From Kingella sp. (in: b-proteobacteria) (GTDB lineage: Bacteria; Pseudomonadota; Gammaproteobacteria; Burkholderiales; Neisseriaceae), in the NCBI RefSeq assembly GCF_030527935.1, contig NZ_JAUMZV010000043.1:1-17696 (forward strand): a stretch of DNA of 17,696 nucleotides, read 5' to 3'. Positions 7,078-12,956 of this stretch are shown one piece after another (within the stretch, counting starts at the first letter, position 1; each line of letters begins with the position of its first letter). The notes beneath the pieces are model-generated. The model worked only from the letters and a program-made list of their open reading frames with translations. It did not search any database and was not told the origin of the DNA. Made by a program: the position numbers and the translations under genes.

Positions 7078-7089
7078 TTCAGGCTGCCT
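7078..7089 (-). repeat. DNA uptake sequence in leader of small lysis gene
   Basis: Exact 12-mer filling most of the gap between the endolysin stop and the next start codon. Confidence 0.9.
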
Positions 7090-7092
7090 TTA

Positions 7093-7620
7093 TTAGCTTT
7101 CATTGCGCGAAACCTGCCCATCGCTGTCCAACAACGGCAGATTAAAACGTTCAGGCTTGGGCGCAGATTTGCGCCCATCCGTCCAATCCAGCCACACATA
7201 GCCTGCCACGCGGCTTGGCGCAAACGGCTTAATGTTCACCGCGTTGCCCTGATTGCCGCCCAGCACCATCAAATTGCCGTGCCTGTCCTTGCCCACCACA
7301 AAGCCCACGTGCCCGCCGCCTTGGCGGTCAAACACCACCACGCAGCCGTAAGCAGGCTTATCCAAGCGCGTGCCTGTGTTCAGCCAGTCTTTCGCGCGAT
7401 ACCAATGCTTCGGCAATGCCCGCTTGGCTTCGCGGGCGCAATGGGCAACAAACGTGCCACACCACGGCGTTTCGTCATCTTGCCACCACGCGCCCAGCGC
7501 AATCAGCCAGTTGCGAATGGTGCTGTTGTGTTGCTTGCCCACAATTTCGCGCGTGCCAATGGCGCGGCGGGCGATGGCAAGCCATGCCAGTTCGGAAGGT
7601 TGGGGGTTGGTTTTTTGCAT
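7093..7620 (-). CDS. endolysin, TIGR02594 (NlpC/P60-like) family
   Basis: A 175-residue soluble peptidoglycan hydrolase. The thiol-hydrolase layout is clear: LAWLAIARRAIGTREIVG (11-28), the nucleophile region TPWCGTFVAHC with C54, GGHVGFVVG with the likely catalytic H104, then GGNQGNAVNI (121-130) and a VAGYVWL strand. Members of TIGR02594 are found in phage lysis cassettes and are thought to cleave peptide bonds in the wall. No signal peptide is visible, so export should need a holin. The leader lies in a 30-bp inverted repeat that ends 5 bp before the start codon and contains the likely Shine-Dalgarno (AGGGA). Confidence 0.85.
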   Translation of the reverse strand: MQKTNPQPSELAWLAIARRAIGTREIVGKQHNSTIRNWLIALGAWWQDDETPWCGTFVAHCAREAKRALPKHWYRAKDWLNTGTRLDKPAYGCVVVFDRQGGGHVGFVVGKDRHGNLMVLGGNQGNAVNIKPFAPSRVAGYVWLDWTDGRKSAPKPERFNLPLLDSDGQVSRNES

Positions 7621-7625
7621 AAGAA

Positions 7626-7655
7626 AATCCCTATAACGTGGTCGTTATAGGGATT
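7626..7655 (-). promoter_or_regulatory. 30-bp inverted repeat over the endolysin leader
   Basis: The arms AATCCCTATAACG (7626-7638) and CGTTATAGGGATT (7643-7655) are perfectly complementary around TGGT. It sits just upstream of the lysis operon and includes its likely ribosome-binding site. It has no T-run, so it is not a simple terminator. It could be a Mor/C activator site for the late promoter, or an RNA hairpin masking the endolysin start. A GATAAT on the minus strand (7653-7658) could be a -10. Confidence 0.6.
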
Positions 7656-7706
7656 ATCGGGTTGGTGGGCTTAAAGGGCTTTTAATGTGCTTTAAAAAAG
7701 CGGGGA

Positions 7707-8357
7707 CTATTTCACAGGGGCGGTTAAGCCTTGAATAATGTCTTTTTGTGCCGAACCGTAGGCAAAGGCATCGTATAAATCAGATGATGAAAAGCCAGTA
7801 ATGCGGTTTTGATTGCTGGGGTTGAGCTCCACTAAATCATCAAAGGATTGCGCGGGGCTGTATTTTTTCAATACTTCCAACGCTCGCTCGCGGCTCACGG
7901 TGGCTTTAAGCGGTTTTTTCGTTAAAGGCTTTGATGTATCCATATCAATCGGTGCGGAATTAACCGTAATTTTATCTAGATTCGTGTGGGCAAACGCATG
8001 ATAAATCGTGTAGATAAAGGCTTTATTCATGGCAGCGTTGATGTCGTCTTGGCTGGCAGCTTTGGGGAGATATTCCGCAATGACCACATCGGTAGGGCTA
8101 TTGAATTTTAGCTGACCTTCCGCATCATAATCGCCGAAAGTGTCAAACATATCTTTGAGATTGGTAAATTGGACAATCCCTGTTCCATTGATGGTATAGG
8201 GCGGGATTTCACTTTGGCGTTTTAGATACACCGCCGCGCTGTTTTCCGCTAGGGGTGTGCTGGCCGCAGGTGCGGAAATGGCAGATGGCGTGGTGTTTTC
8301 GCCACCGCAAGCCGATAACAAGCCCAAGCATAGTAGGGATAAGGCGAGATGCTTCAT
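7707..8357 (-). CDS. predicted lipoprotein, repressor-linked cargo
   Basis: A 216-residue protein with a textbook lipoprotein signal (MKHLALSLLCLGLLSACGG; lipobox LSAC, acceptor C17). A low-complexity Ser/Ala/Pro linker follows to about residue 40, then a soluble domain I do not recognise (YTINGTGIVQFTNLKDMF; RERALEVLKKYSPAQSFDDLV). It begins 3 bp after the Excalibur gene, so it should be in the repressor transcript and made during lysogeny. The third residue after the cysteine is Glu rather than Asp, so outer-membrane sorting is likely. A role in superinfection exclusion or host-surface change is only a suggestion from context. Confidence 0.8.
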   Translation of the reverse strand: MKHLALSLLCLGLLSACGGENTTPSAISAPAASTPLAENSAAVYLKRQSEIPPYTINGTGIVQFTNLKDMFDTFGDYDAEGQLKFNSPTDVVIAEYLPKAASQDDINAAMNKAFIYTIYHAFAHTNLDKITVNSAPIDMDTSKPLTKKPLKATVSRERALEVLKKYSPAQSFDDLVELNPSNQNRITGFSSSDLYDAFAYGSAQKDIIQGLTAPVK

Positions 8358-8360
8358 GGC

Positions 8361-8597
8361 TTACTTTCTATGTTTAGGGCAATGTTTGCCGTTGCCACCT
8401 GCATTGCAGTCGCAGGCTTTACCATCGCCATCGCGGTCTAGGCTTTTCCAGCCTGTTTCCCCAGCGGCTTTTCGTGCTTCGTAGTATTTTTGCGCGGCGG
8501 CTTGGGTGGGAAAGTCTTTACAGGTTTTTGCCCATGCGGGGGCGGTTAATGCCAGCATCAGCGCGGGCAGGCAAAATAGTTTTGTGGTGGTTTTCAT
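8361..8597 (-). CDS. secreted Excalibur calcium-binding domain protein
   Basis: A 78-residue precursor. The signal peptide ends at about A21-W22-A23. The mature part is almost only an Excalibur domain: C26-K-D-F, TQAAAQKYY (31-39), then LDRDGDGKACDC with the calcium-loop pattern D54-x-D56-x-D58-G and C62, C64. A short tail has a further Cys (C73) and basic residues. Excalibur domains occur in extracellular or cell-surface proteins; the role of stand-alone copies is unknown. AAGGA precedes the ATG. It lies 16 bp after the repressor stop, which suggests expression with the repressor in the lysogen. Confidence 0.82.
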   Translation of the reverse strand: MKTTTKLFCLPALMLALTAPAWAKTCKDFPTQAAAQKYYEARKAAGETGWKSLDRDGDGKACDCNAGGNGKHCPKHRK

Positions 8598-8613
8598 GGT
8601 TATTTCCTTGGGG

Positions 8614-9282
8614 CTAATAAATATCTTTGGAAATGTTCACAACCTTCCCTACGATTTCTACATCGTCAAATTCATCTAGGTTTAACTGAATCGGTGGATA
8701 GGTTTTGTTGTCGCTTATCAGCAGCAGTTTGCCATCAGGCTGCGTTTGAATACGCTTAACCCATAGCGTGTCATTGCTGCGGATAATATAAATACTGCTA
8801 TCGCGCGGTATTTTTTTAGACATATCAACCAGCAACATATCGCCGTTATTGATGGTCGGCTCCATGCTGTCGCCTCGCGCGGTAACAATGCTTAATTTTT
8901 TTGCGTGCAGACCACGGTGGTGCAGCCAATCGCGGCGGAACGCTTGATAAGTGCGTGGGCTGGTTGCGCCTTGCCCGTCTATCCCCCCTCCCGCTGATAC
9001 AAGAACATCATAGTCAGGCACATAATCAAACTCATCCGAATATTTCTCATTACTGGAACTATTCCAGTTTTGTACTTCGCCGCTACCTAAAATAAGCCAG
9101 TTCGCGTCAATATCAAAATTTTCTATTATTTTCTGAAGCATATCAAATGGTGGACGCTGTTTTCCTTTCAGCACATCGTTCACGCGCGATGTTTTTTCGC
9201 CAATTATTCCTGCAAATTCTGCGATGCTTAGGTTTTCTTGGCTTAAAAACTTCCGAATATTTCTAATAAAATTCAAATTCAT
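8614..9282 (-). CDS. phage repressor, XRE HTH plus S24/LexA-like peptidase
   Basis: A 222-residue CI-type repressor. The N-terminal XRE helix-turn-helix spans about 15-60 (SIAEFAGIIGEKTSRVNDVLKG). The C-terminal S24 domain has the nucleophile in RGDSMEPT (S139) and the general base in WVKRI (K176). A candidate self-cleavage site, VSAGGG, is at A97-G98. This predicts RecA-stimulated autocleavage, unlike Mu c, which lacks the S24 domain. It should repress the divergent early operon by binding the dyads between the two genes, one of which overlaps its own ribosome-binding site (AGGAG at 9292-9296 on the minus strand). It has no DUS. Confidence 0.92.
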   Translation of the reverse strand: MNLNFIRNIRKFLSQENLSIAEFAGIIGEKTSRVNDVLKGKQRPPFDMLQKIIENFDIDANWLILGSGEVQNWNSSSNEKYSDEFDYVPDYDVLVSAGGGIDGQGATSPRTYQAFRRDWLHHRGLHAKKLSIVTARGDSMEPTINNGDMLLVDMSKKIPRDSSIYIIRSNDTLWVKRIQTQPDGKLLLISDNKTYPPIQLNLDEFDDVEIVGKVVNISKDIY

Positions 9283-9284
9283 AG

Positions 9285-9295
9285 GGAAATACTCC
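9285..9295. promoter_or_regulatory. operator-like dyad O1, over repressor RBS
   Basis: GGAA-ATA-CTCC, one mismatch from a perfect dyad, centred at 9290. It covers the repressor gene's Shine-Dalgarno, 3-13 bp before the start codon, suggesting autoregulation. Confidence 0.65.
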
Positions 9296-9303
9296 TAAAT
9301 AAT

Positions 9304-9318
9304 CAAGAAATATTCTTG
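9304..9318. promoter_or_regulatory. operator-like dyad O2
   Basis: CAAGAA-ATA-TTCTTG, a perfect 15-bp dyad centred at 9311, 21 bp from O1. It shares the GAA-ATA-TTC core with the other sites. Confidence 0.7.
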
Positions 9319-9344
9319 CTTTGCTGGAAATATTCCCTTATTAT
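9316..9344 (+). promoter_or_regulatory. probable early promoter
   Basis: TTGCTT (9316-9321), a 17-bp spacer and TATTAT (9339-9344) read toward the early operon, giving a start near 9351. Dyad O3 fills the spacer and O2 abuts the -35, as expected of a repressor-controlled promoter. A second weaker candidate is TTGTTT at 9366 with TTTTAT at 9390. Confidence 0.6.
9326..9336. promoter_or_regulatory. operator-like dyad O3, inside early promoter
   Basis: GGAA-ATA-TTCC, a perfect 11-bp dyad centred at 9331, 20 bp from O2 and lying between the -35 and -10 of the early promoter. Confidence 0.7.
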
Positions 9345-9408
9345 TGCGCCAACATTTAAGCAAGATTGTTTAAATCTTAAATTTCTTGATTTTATCACGA
9401 AAGGTTCA

Positions 9409-9419
9409 GGAGATATTCC
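9409..9419. promoter_or_regulatory. operator-like dyad O4, over the gp16/Ner-like RBS
   Basis: GGAG-ATA-TTCC, one mismatch from the dyad, centred at 9414. It includes the AGGAG ribosome-binding site of the first early gene, mirroring O1 on the repressor side. Confidence 0.6.
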
Positions 9420-9421
9420 TT

Positions 9422-9613
9422 ATGAAAGCAGAAAAAGTTAAAGCGGGGTTTCGTGAGCGTGGCGAAACCATCAAATCTTGGTGCGAGGCAAACGGCTATG
9501 ACCCGACTTATGTTTCGCGGATTTTGAATGGCAGCGTGAGAGCGAGTCGTGGCAAGGGGCATGAAATCGCTGTAAAGCTAGGTTTAAAGGAGCAGCCCAA
9601 TGGCAACCAGTAA
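9422..9613 (+). CDS. BcepMu gp16-family DNA-binding regulator (Ner-like)
   Basis: A 63-residue protein matching the BcepMu gp16 family (TIGR04111 as I recall it): KVKAGFRERGETIKSWCEAN, YDPTYVSRILNGSVRASRGKG and HEIAVKLGL, a compact helix-turn-helix with the recognition helix near 26-37. As the first early gene divergent from the repressor it takes the place of Mu ner. It is likely to act as the second switch repressor, shutting off early and repressor transcription during lytic growth. The start at 9422 was chosen for its AGGAG. The upstream in-frame ATG at 9386 has no such site. It overlaps the next gene by 14 bp. Confidence 0.82.
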   Translation: MKAEKVKAGFRERGETIKSWCEANGYDPTYVSRILNGSVRASRGKGHEIAVKLGLKEQPNGNQ

Positions 9614-9890
9614 AAAAGGCAGCCGAATTTTGCGCGTGTTTAAGGCTTTGGAAGCGCACCCGATTATCGGCATCAGCAATAAAGAATTGGCGGTGGGGTT
9701 GGGTATATCAGCGGTTCATGTGAGCCGTGATTTGGAAGATTTAATCGCCGAAGGGCTGGTTACCCGATTGGAAAACGGCAACTTTGCGTATAGCGTAAAA
9801 ACCCTGCAAATCGCCGAGCGGTTTCGCCAACAACAGGAACGGCTGCAAAACAGGATTGCGGAACTGGGCAGACGGGTTGATGTGGATTGA
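9600..9890 (+). CDS. winged-helix (IclR-like HTH) regulator
   Basis: A 96-residue protein with an N-terminal winged helix: RILRVFKALEAHPIIGISNK, ELAVGLGISAVHVSRDLEDL (recognition helix near 33-48) and a wing GLVTRLENGNFAYSV. A short C-terminal coiled-coil (FRQQQERLQNRIAELGRR) suggests dimers. It resembles IclR-type N-terminal domains without the effector domain. Such small proteins lie in this position in BcepMu-like phages. It may act on the 26-bp palindrome that begins 8 bp after its stop, but this is inference. AAAGGAG upstream is a good ribosome-binding site, despite the overlap with the previous gene. Confidence 0.78.
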   Translation: MATSKKGSRILRVFKALEAHPIIGISNKELAVGLGISAVHVSRDLEDLIAEGLVTRLENGNFAYSVKTLQIAERFRQQQERLQNRIAELGRRVDVD

Positions 9891-9898
9891 TGGATTTA

Positions 9899-9924
9899 AA
9901 TCTTTCCCGACGTCGGGAAAGATT
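9899..9924. promoter_or_regulatory. perfect 26-bp palindrome before the DUF3102 gene
   Basis: Each half is AATCTTTCCCGAC and the two halves meet at the centre (ACGT) without a spacer. The ribosome-binding site GGAGAG follows at 9925-9930 and the ATG is at 9937. No T-run follows, so a terminator role is unlikely. A DNA-binding site for one of the adjacent regulators, or an RNA hairpin next to the RBS, are the main options. Confidence 0.8.
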
Positions 9925-9936
9925 GGAGAGTGAAAA

Positions 9937-10806
9937 ATGGAAGTATTAGAAAAAGAGCAAACAGCGGTCGCAGATACAACCGCTAATCAAAATTTTCAGG
10001 CTGCTCATAGCACGATGGTTATGGAGCAGTGGGGCTACGGCGAAATCTACAACGAAGCCACTTGGGTAGAACGCGGTCGCCATGCTGTTCGGCAGACGAT
10101 GGAAGGAATGTTTGAGCTTGGGCGCGTTTTAATTGTGCTGAAAGAGCATACCGCATACCGCCGTTTTAGCCAAATTGTTAAAGAACAGTTTGGTATCGGG
10201 ACTAGCGAAACTGCCCGCTTAATGGCAGCCACCCAACGCTTCGCCACTCCACAAATGCAAAAAGCCGCGCCCAAGCTGATGGATTTGGGCAAATCCAAAC
10301 TGCTGGAATTACTGGTAGAAGAAGACGTTACGCTGGTGGGCTTGGCAAATGGCGGGGAAGTAAACGGCATGACGCTGGATGATGTGGACAGAATGACGGT
10401 GCGCGAGCTGCGCGTGGCGTTGCGCGAAAACCGCGAAGATGCGCAAGCCAAGGATAAGGTGCTGGCGGATAAAAACGCCAAGATTGATGAGCTGGTGGAG
10501 AAGCTGGAAAAGGCGAAAAAGAAAGGTGGCGTGAAAGAGCCGAACCCCGCTGATGTTGCCAGCGAGCTGCACATGGCGGTGGGTGCGAAAGAAGTGGCAA
10601 TCCGCAGCCAGCTGGCGCAGCTGGGCGATTATTTCGCGCAGATGGCGGCGCACGAAGCGGCGCATGGTTTGTCGCATCGCGCACGCATGGCGGGTGCGTT
10701 GAACCAAATTATCATGGACTGCCAGCATCTGCGCGACCAGTACGCGCTGCCTGAAAGCGCAGACGATGACGGCGTGCCCGAATGGTTGCAGCCTGAAAGC
10801 GAGTAA
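9937..10806 (+). CDS. DUF3102-like early phage protein
   Basis: A 289-residue protein. Residues about 45-105 (HAVRQTMEGMFELGRVLIVLKEHTAY ... FGIGTSETARLMAATQRFA) resemble DUF3102, a helical, possibly DNA-binding domain of phages and plasmids. The middle is a long charged coiled-coil (about 155-205, ending VEKLEKAKKKGG). The C-terminal part is helical and histidine-rich. It lies directly upstream of transposase A, 3 bp apart, and downstream of the palindrome. ParB-like or KfrA-like DNA binding would fit the layout, but the function is not known. No catalytic motif is seen. Confidence 0.75.
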   Translation: MEVLEKEQTAVADTTANQNFQAAHSTMVMEQWGYGEIYNEATWVERGRHAVRQTMEGMFELGRVLIVLKEHTAYRRFSQIVKEQFGIGTSETARLMAATQRFATPQMQKAAPKLMDLGKSKLLELLVEEDVTLVGLANGGEVNGMTLDDVDRMTVRELRVALRENREDAQAKDKVLADKNAKIDELVEKLEKAKKKGGVKEPNPADVASELHMAVGAKEVAIRSQLAQLGDYFAQMAAHEAAHGLSHRARMAGALNQIIMDCQHLRDQYALPESADDDGVPEWLQPESE

Positions 10807-10809
10807 CGC

Positions 10810-12612
10810 ATGAATGCGGTGTTGAATGAGCGGTTGCACGCCATTGCCGCGCAGCTGGACACCCTGCCACGCGGCGGAAAAACTGAGTTTATTCGGGCGC
10901 AGGCTGCCAAGCTGAATATGAGCGCGGCGACGCTTTATAAGGAGCTTGACCGCGTGCGGGTAAAAGCCCCGCGCAAACGCCGCGCCGATGCAGGCAAAAC
11001 GGCATTAAGCGAGCGCGATGCGCAGATGATTTCCGCGCTGCTGATGGAAACCATGCGCAAAAACGGCAAACGGTTGATGACTGTGGAAAGGGCAGTAGAA
11101 ATGTTGATTGCGAATAATGAGATTGACCCTGTGCGGGTAAACAAGGAGACAGGCGAAGTGAACACGCTGTCGGAGAGTGCGATTACGCGCGGTTTGCGGA
11201 AATACAAACTGCACCCCGACCAGCTGTTGCAGCCCACGCCTGTAAACCGACTGCAAAGCCTGCACCCGAACCATGTGTGGCAGATTGATGCCAGCGTGTG
11301 CGTGCTGTTTTACCTGCCGCGCACTAGTAAAGACACGGGGCTGCGTATGATGAAGGCGGACGAGTTTTACAAAAACAAGCCGAAAAACGTGGTGAAAATT
11401 GAGCAAGACCGCGTGTGGCGATATGTGGTTACCGACCATTGTTCAGGCTGCTTATTCGTGTGGTATGTGTTTGGCGGCGAGAACAGCGAAAACTTGTGCG
11501 AAACCTTTATCCAAGCGATGCAGCCCAAGGCGGACAGGGGTAAAGACCCGTTTTGCGGTGTGCCCAAAAGTGTGATGCTTGACCCCGGCTCGGCGAACAC
11601 AGGGCACGGCTTTAAGCATTTGAACAAGCAGCTGGGTGTGGAAGTCATTATCAACAAGGTGGGCAACCCCCGCGCCAAGGGGCAGGTGGAAAACGGCAAT
11701 AACTTGGTGGAAACGCTGTTTGAAAGCAGCCTGAAAATGGTGCAGGTGCAGTCCATAGACGAGCTGCAAGCCTATGCCAACCGCTGGATGCGCTATTTCA
11801 ACAGCGAACGCAAGCACAGCCGCCACGGCATGAGCCGTTATCAGGCTTGGTTGAAAATCGCCGCTGATGAGCTATTGCTGCCGCCGCCGGCGGATTATTG
11901 CCGCGAGTTGGTGTTGAGTATGCCACAGGAGCGCAAAGTGAAAGCCGAGTTGGAAATTGAATTTGAAGGGCGGCTGTTTGATGTGAGCCAAGTGCCGTTT
12001 GTGATGGTGGGCGAGAAATTGACGGTGGCGAAAAACCCGTGGAAGCAATACTCGGCGCAGGTGCGCTGCTATGACGAAGCGGGCAAGGAATATTGGCTGG
12101 AAGTACCCGAAGTGGTGCGCAATGCGTTTGGCTTCCGTGAGAACGCCGCCATCATCGGCGAAAGCTACCACGCCCACGCCGATACCGCTGCGCAAACCCA
12201 TGCCAAAGTGCTGGAAAAACTGGCGATGCAGGCGGATACGCTGGACGAGGCGGCGCAAAAACGCAAAGCCAAAACCCTGCCCTTTGGCGGGCGGATTGAC
12301 CCCTTTGCCCATCAAGAGCAGGTGTTGGCGGAGAAGCAAAAAATCAGCTACCTGCCCAAGCGCGGGCAGCAAATGGATTACAGACAATCGGGTTTTAATG
12401 GAATGGACGTGCAGGCGGCGGTGTTGAACAAGGTGGAGCTTGCCAAGCTGTTGAAACCACGCATTGAAGCACAAGGCGGCGATTGGGCGACAGCGGCGCA
12501 GCGGTTGCAGGAACTTTATCCCAACGGCGCAGCGGAAAGCAAGCTGGAACAGGTATTAGAGCGCATCACTTACGCGCCCAAGCTGCGCTTATTGACGGGG
12601 ACGCACGGATGA
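10810..12612 (+). CDS. A: transposase A (DDE/rve family, BcepMu TnpA-like)
   Basis: A 600-residue transposase that integrates and replicates the phage by transposition. An N-terminal HTH region (about 22-50, GGKTEFIRAQAAKLNMSAAT) precedes the catalytic domain. The acidic triad is D160 (HVWQIDAS), D258 (VMLDPGSANTG) and E294 (KGQVENGNN), with 35 residues between the last two as in D,D(35)E enzymes. KYKLHPDQLLQPTPVNRL links the two parts. The C-terminal 200 residues form a Mu-type beta-barrel and tail (LEIEFEGRLFDVSQVPFVMV), which would contact ATPase B. It starts 3 bp after the DUF3102 gene and ends in an ATGA overlap with B. Confidence 0.93.
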   Translation: MNAVLNERLHAIAAQLDTLPRGGKTEFIRAQAAKLNMSAATLYKELDRVRVKAPRKRRADAGKTALSERDAQMISALLMETMRKNGKRLMTVERAVEMLIANNEIDPVRVNKETGEVNTLSESAITRGLRKYKLHPDQLLQPTPVNRLQSLHPNHVWQIDASVCVLFYLPRTSKDTGLRMMKADEFYKNKPKNVVKIEQDRVWRYVVTDHCSGCLFVWYVFGGENSENLCETFIQAMQPKADRGKDPFCGVPKSVMLDPGSANTGHGFKHLNKQLGVEVIINKVGNPRAKGQVENGNNLVETLFESSLKMVQVQSIDELQAYANRWMRYFNSERKHSRHGMSRYQAWLKIAADELLLPPPADYCRELVLSMPQERKVKAELEIEFEGRLFDVSQVPFVMVGEKLTVAKNPWKQYSAQVRCYDEAGKEYWLEVPEVVRNAFGFRENAAIIGESYHAHADTAAQTHAKVLEKLAMQADTLDEAAQKRKAKTLPFGGRIDPFAHQEQVLAEKQKISYLPKRGQQMDYRQSGFNGMDVQAAVLNKVELAKLLKPRIEAQGGDWATAAQRLQELYPNGAAESKLEQVLERITYAPKLRLLTGTHG

Positions 12613-12956
12613 GAGCCAGCGATGTTTTAAACCAAATCGGCAAGAGTTCGCGCCAAGCGGCGGCGGAAATCGGCATCAGCAAAACCATGCTGCTTAATTT
12701 CCTAAACCACGGCAAACCGCCGCAGCGGCGCAGCGCAGCCATCTGCCAACAGATTACAGATTATTTCCAACACAAGGGCGTGGACGTTTCAGGCTGCCTG
12801 AAAACTACCCCAGCCCAAGATGAACCTAAACCTGAAAAGGACAATGAAATGCTTTTAAGAAAATCGGCTTTATCGCTGGCTACGCGCCAGCACTTCGGCT
12901 TAACCCGCGACCCGTTTCATGACGAAATCCGCGCGGCGCAAGATGTTTTTATTTGA
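12609..12956 (+). CDS. ATPase B, N-terminal part (HTH), separated by a frame change
   Basis: A 115-residue frame starting at the ATGA overlap with A. Residues 1-57 form an XRE-like HTH (RQAAAEIGISKTMLLNFLNHG), as at the N-terminus of MuB. A linker containing a DUS-encoded SGCL follows. Then comes LATRQHFGLTRDPFHDEIRA, the lead-in of ExeA/MuB-type AAA proteins, and QDVFI followed by TGA. The next frame picks up at TPDARYVREAM, the expected continuation, so the two pieces read as one 380-residue ATPase broken at 12946-12956. It could be a mutation, a sequencing error, or two coupled proteins (TGA overlaps a TTG). Confidence 0.8.
   Translation: MRASDVLNQIGKSSRQAAAEIGISKTMLLNFLNHGKPPQRRSAAICQQITDYFQHKGVDVSGCLKTTPAQDEPKPEKDNEMLLRKSALSLATRQHFGLTRDPFHDEIRAAQDVFI
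12788..12799 (-). repeat. DNA uptake sequence in ATPase B linker
   Basis: Exact 12-mer in palindromic context; it encodes part of the linker between the HTH and AAA parts. Confidence 0.9.

Noticed and set aside
7660..7706. Terminator between the lipoprotein and endolysin genes
   Set aside because: T-rich and A-rich tracts and a five-pair GCTTT/AAAGC stem exist, but there is no stable GC stem followed by a T-run on the minus strand.
10047..10574. 175-residue minus-strand frame opposite the DUF3102 gene
   Set aside because: Ser/Phe-rich translation of the antisense strand; no ribosome-binding site, no family resemblance, and the plus-strand gene has a recognisable domain and context.
11872..12474. 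200-residue minus-strand frame opposite transposase A
   Set aside because: His/Phe/Leu-rich shadow of a clear DDE transposase C-terminus.
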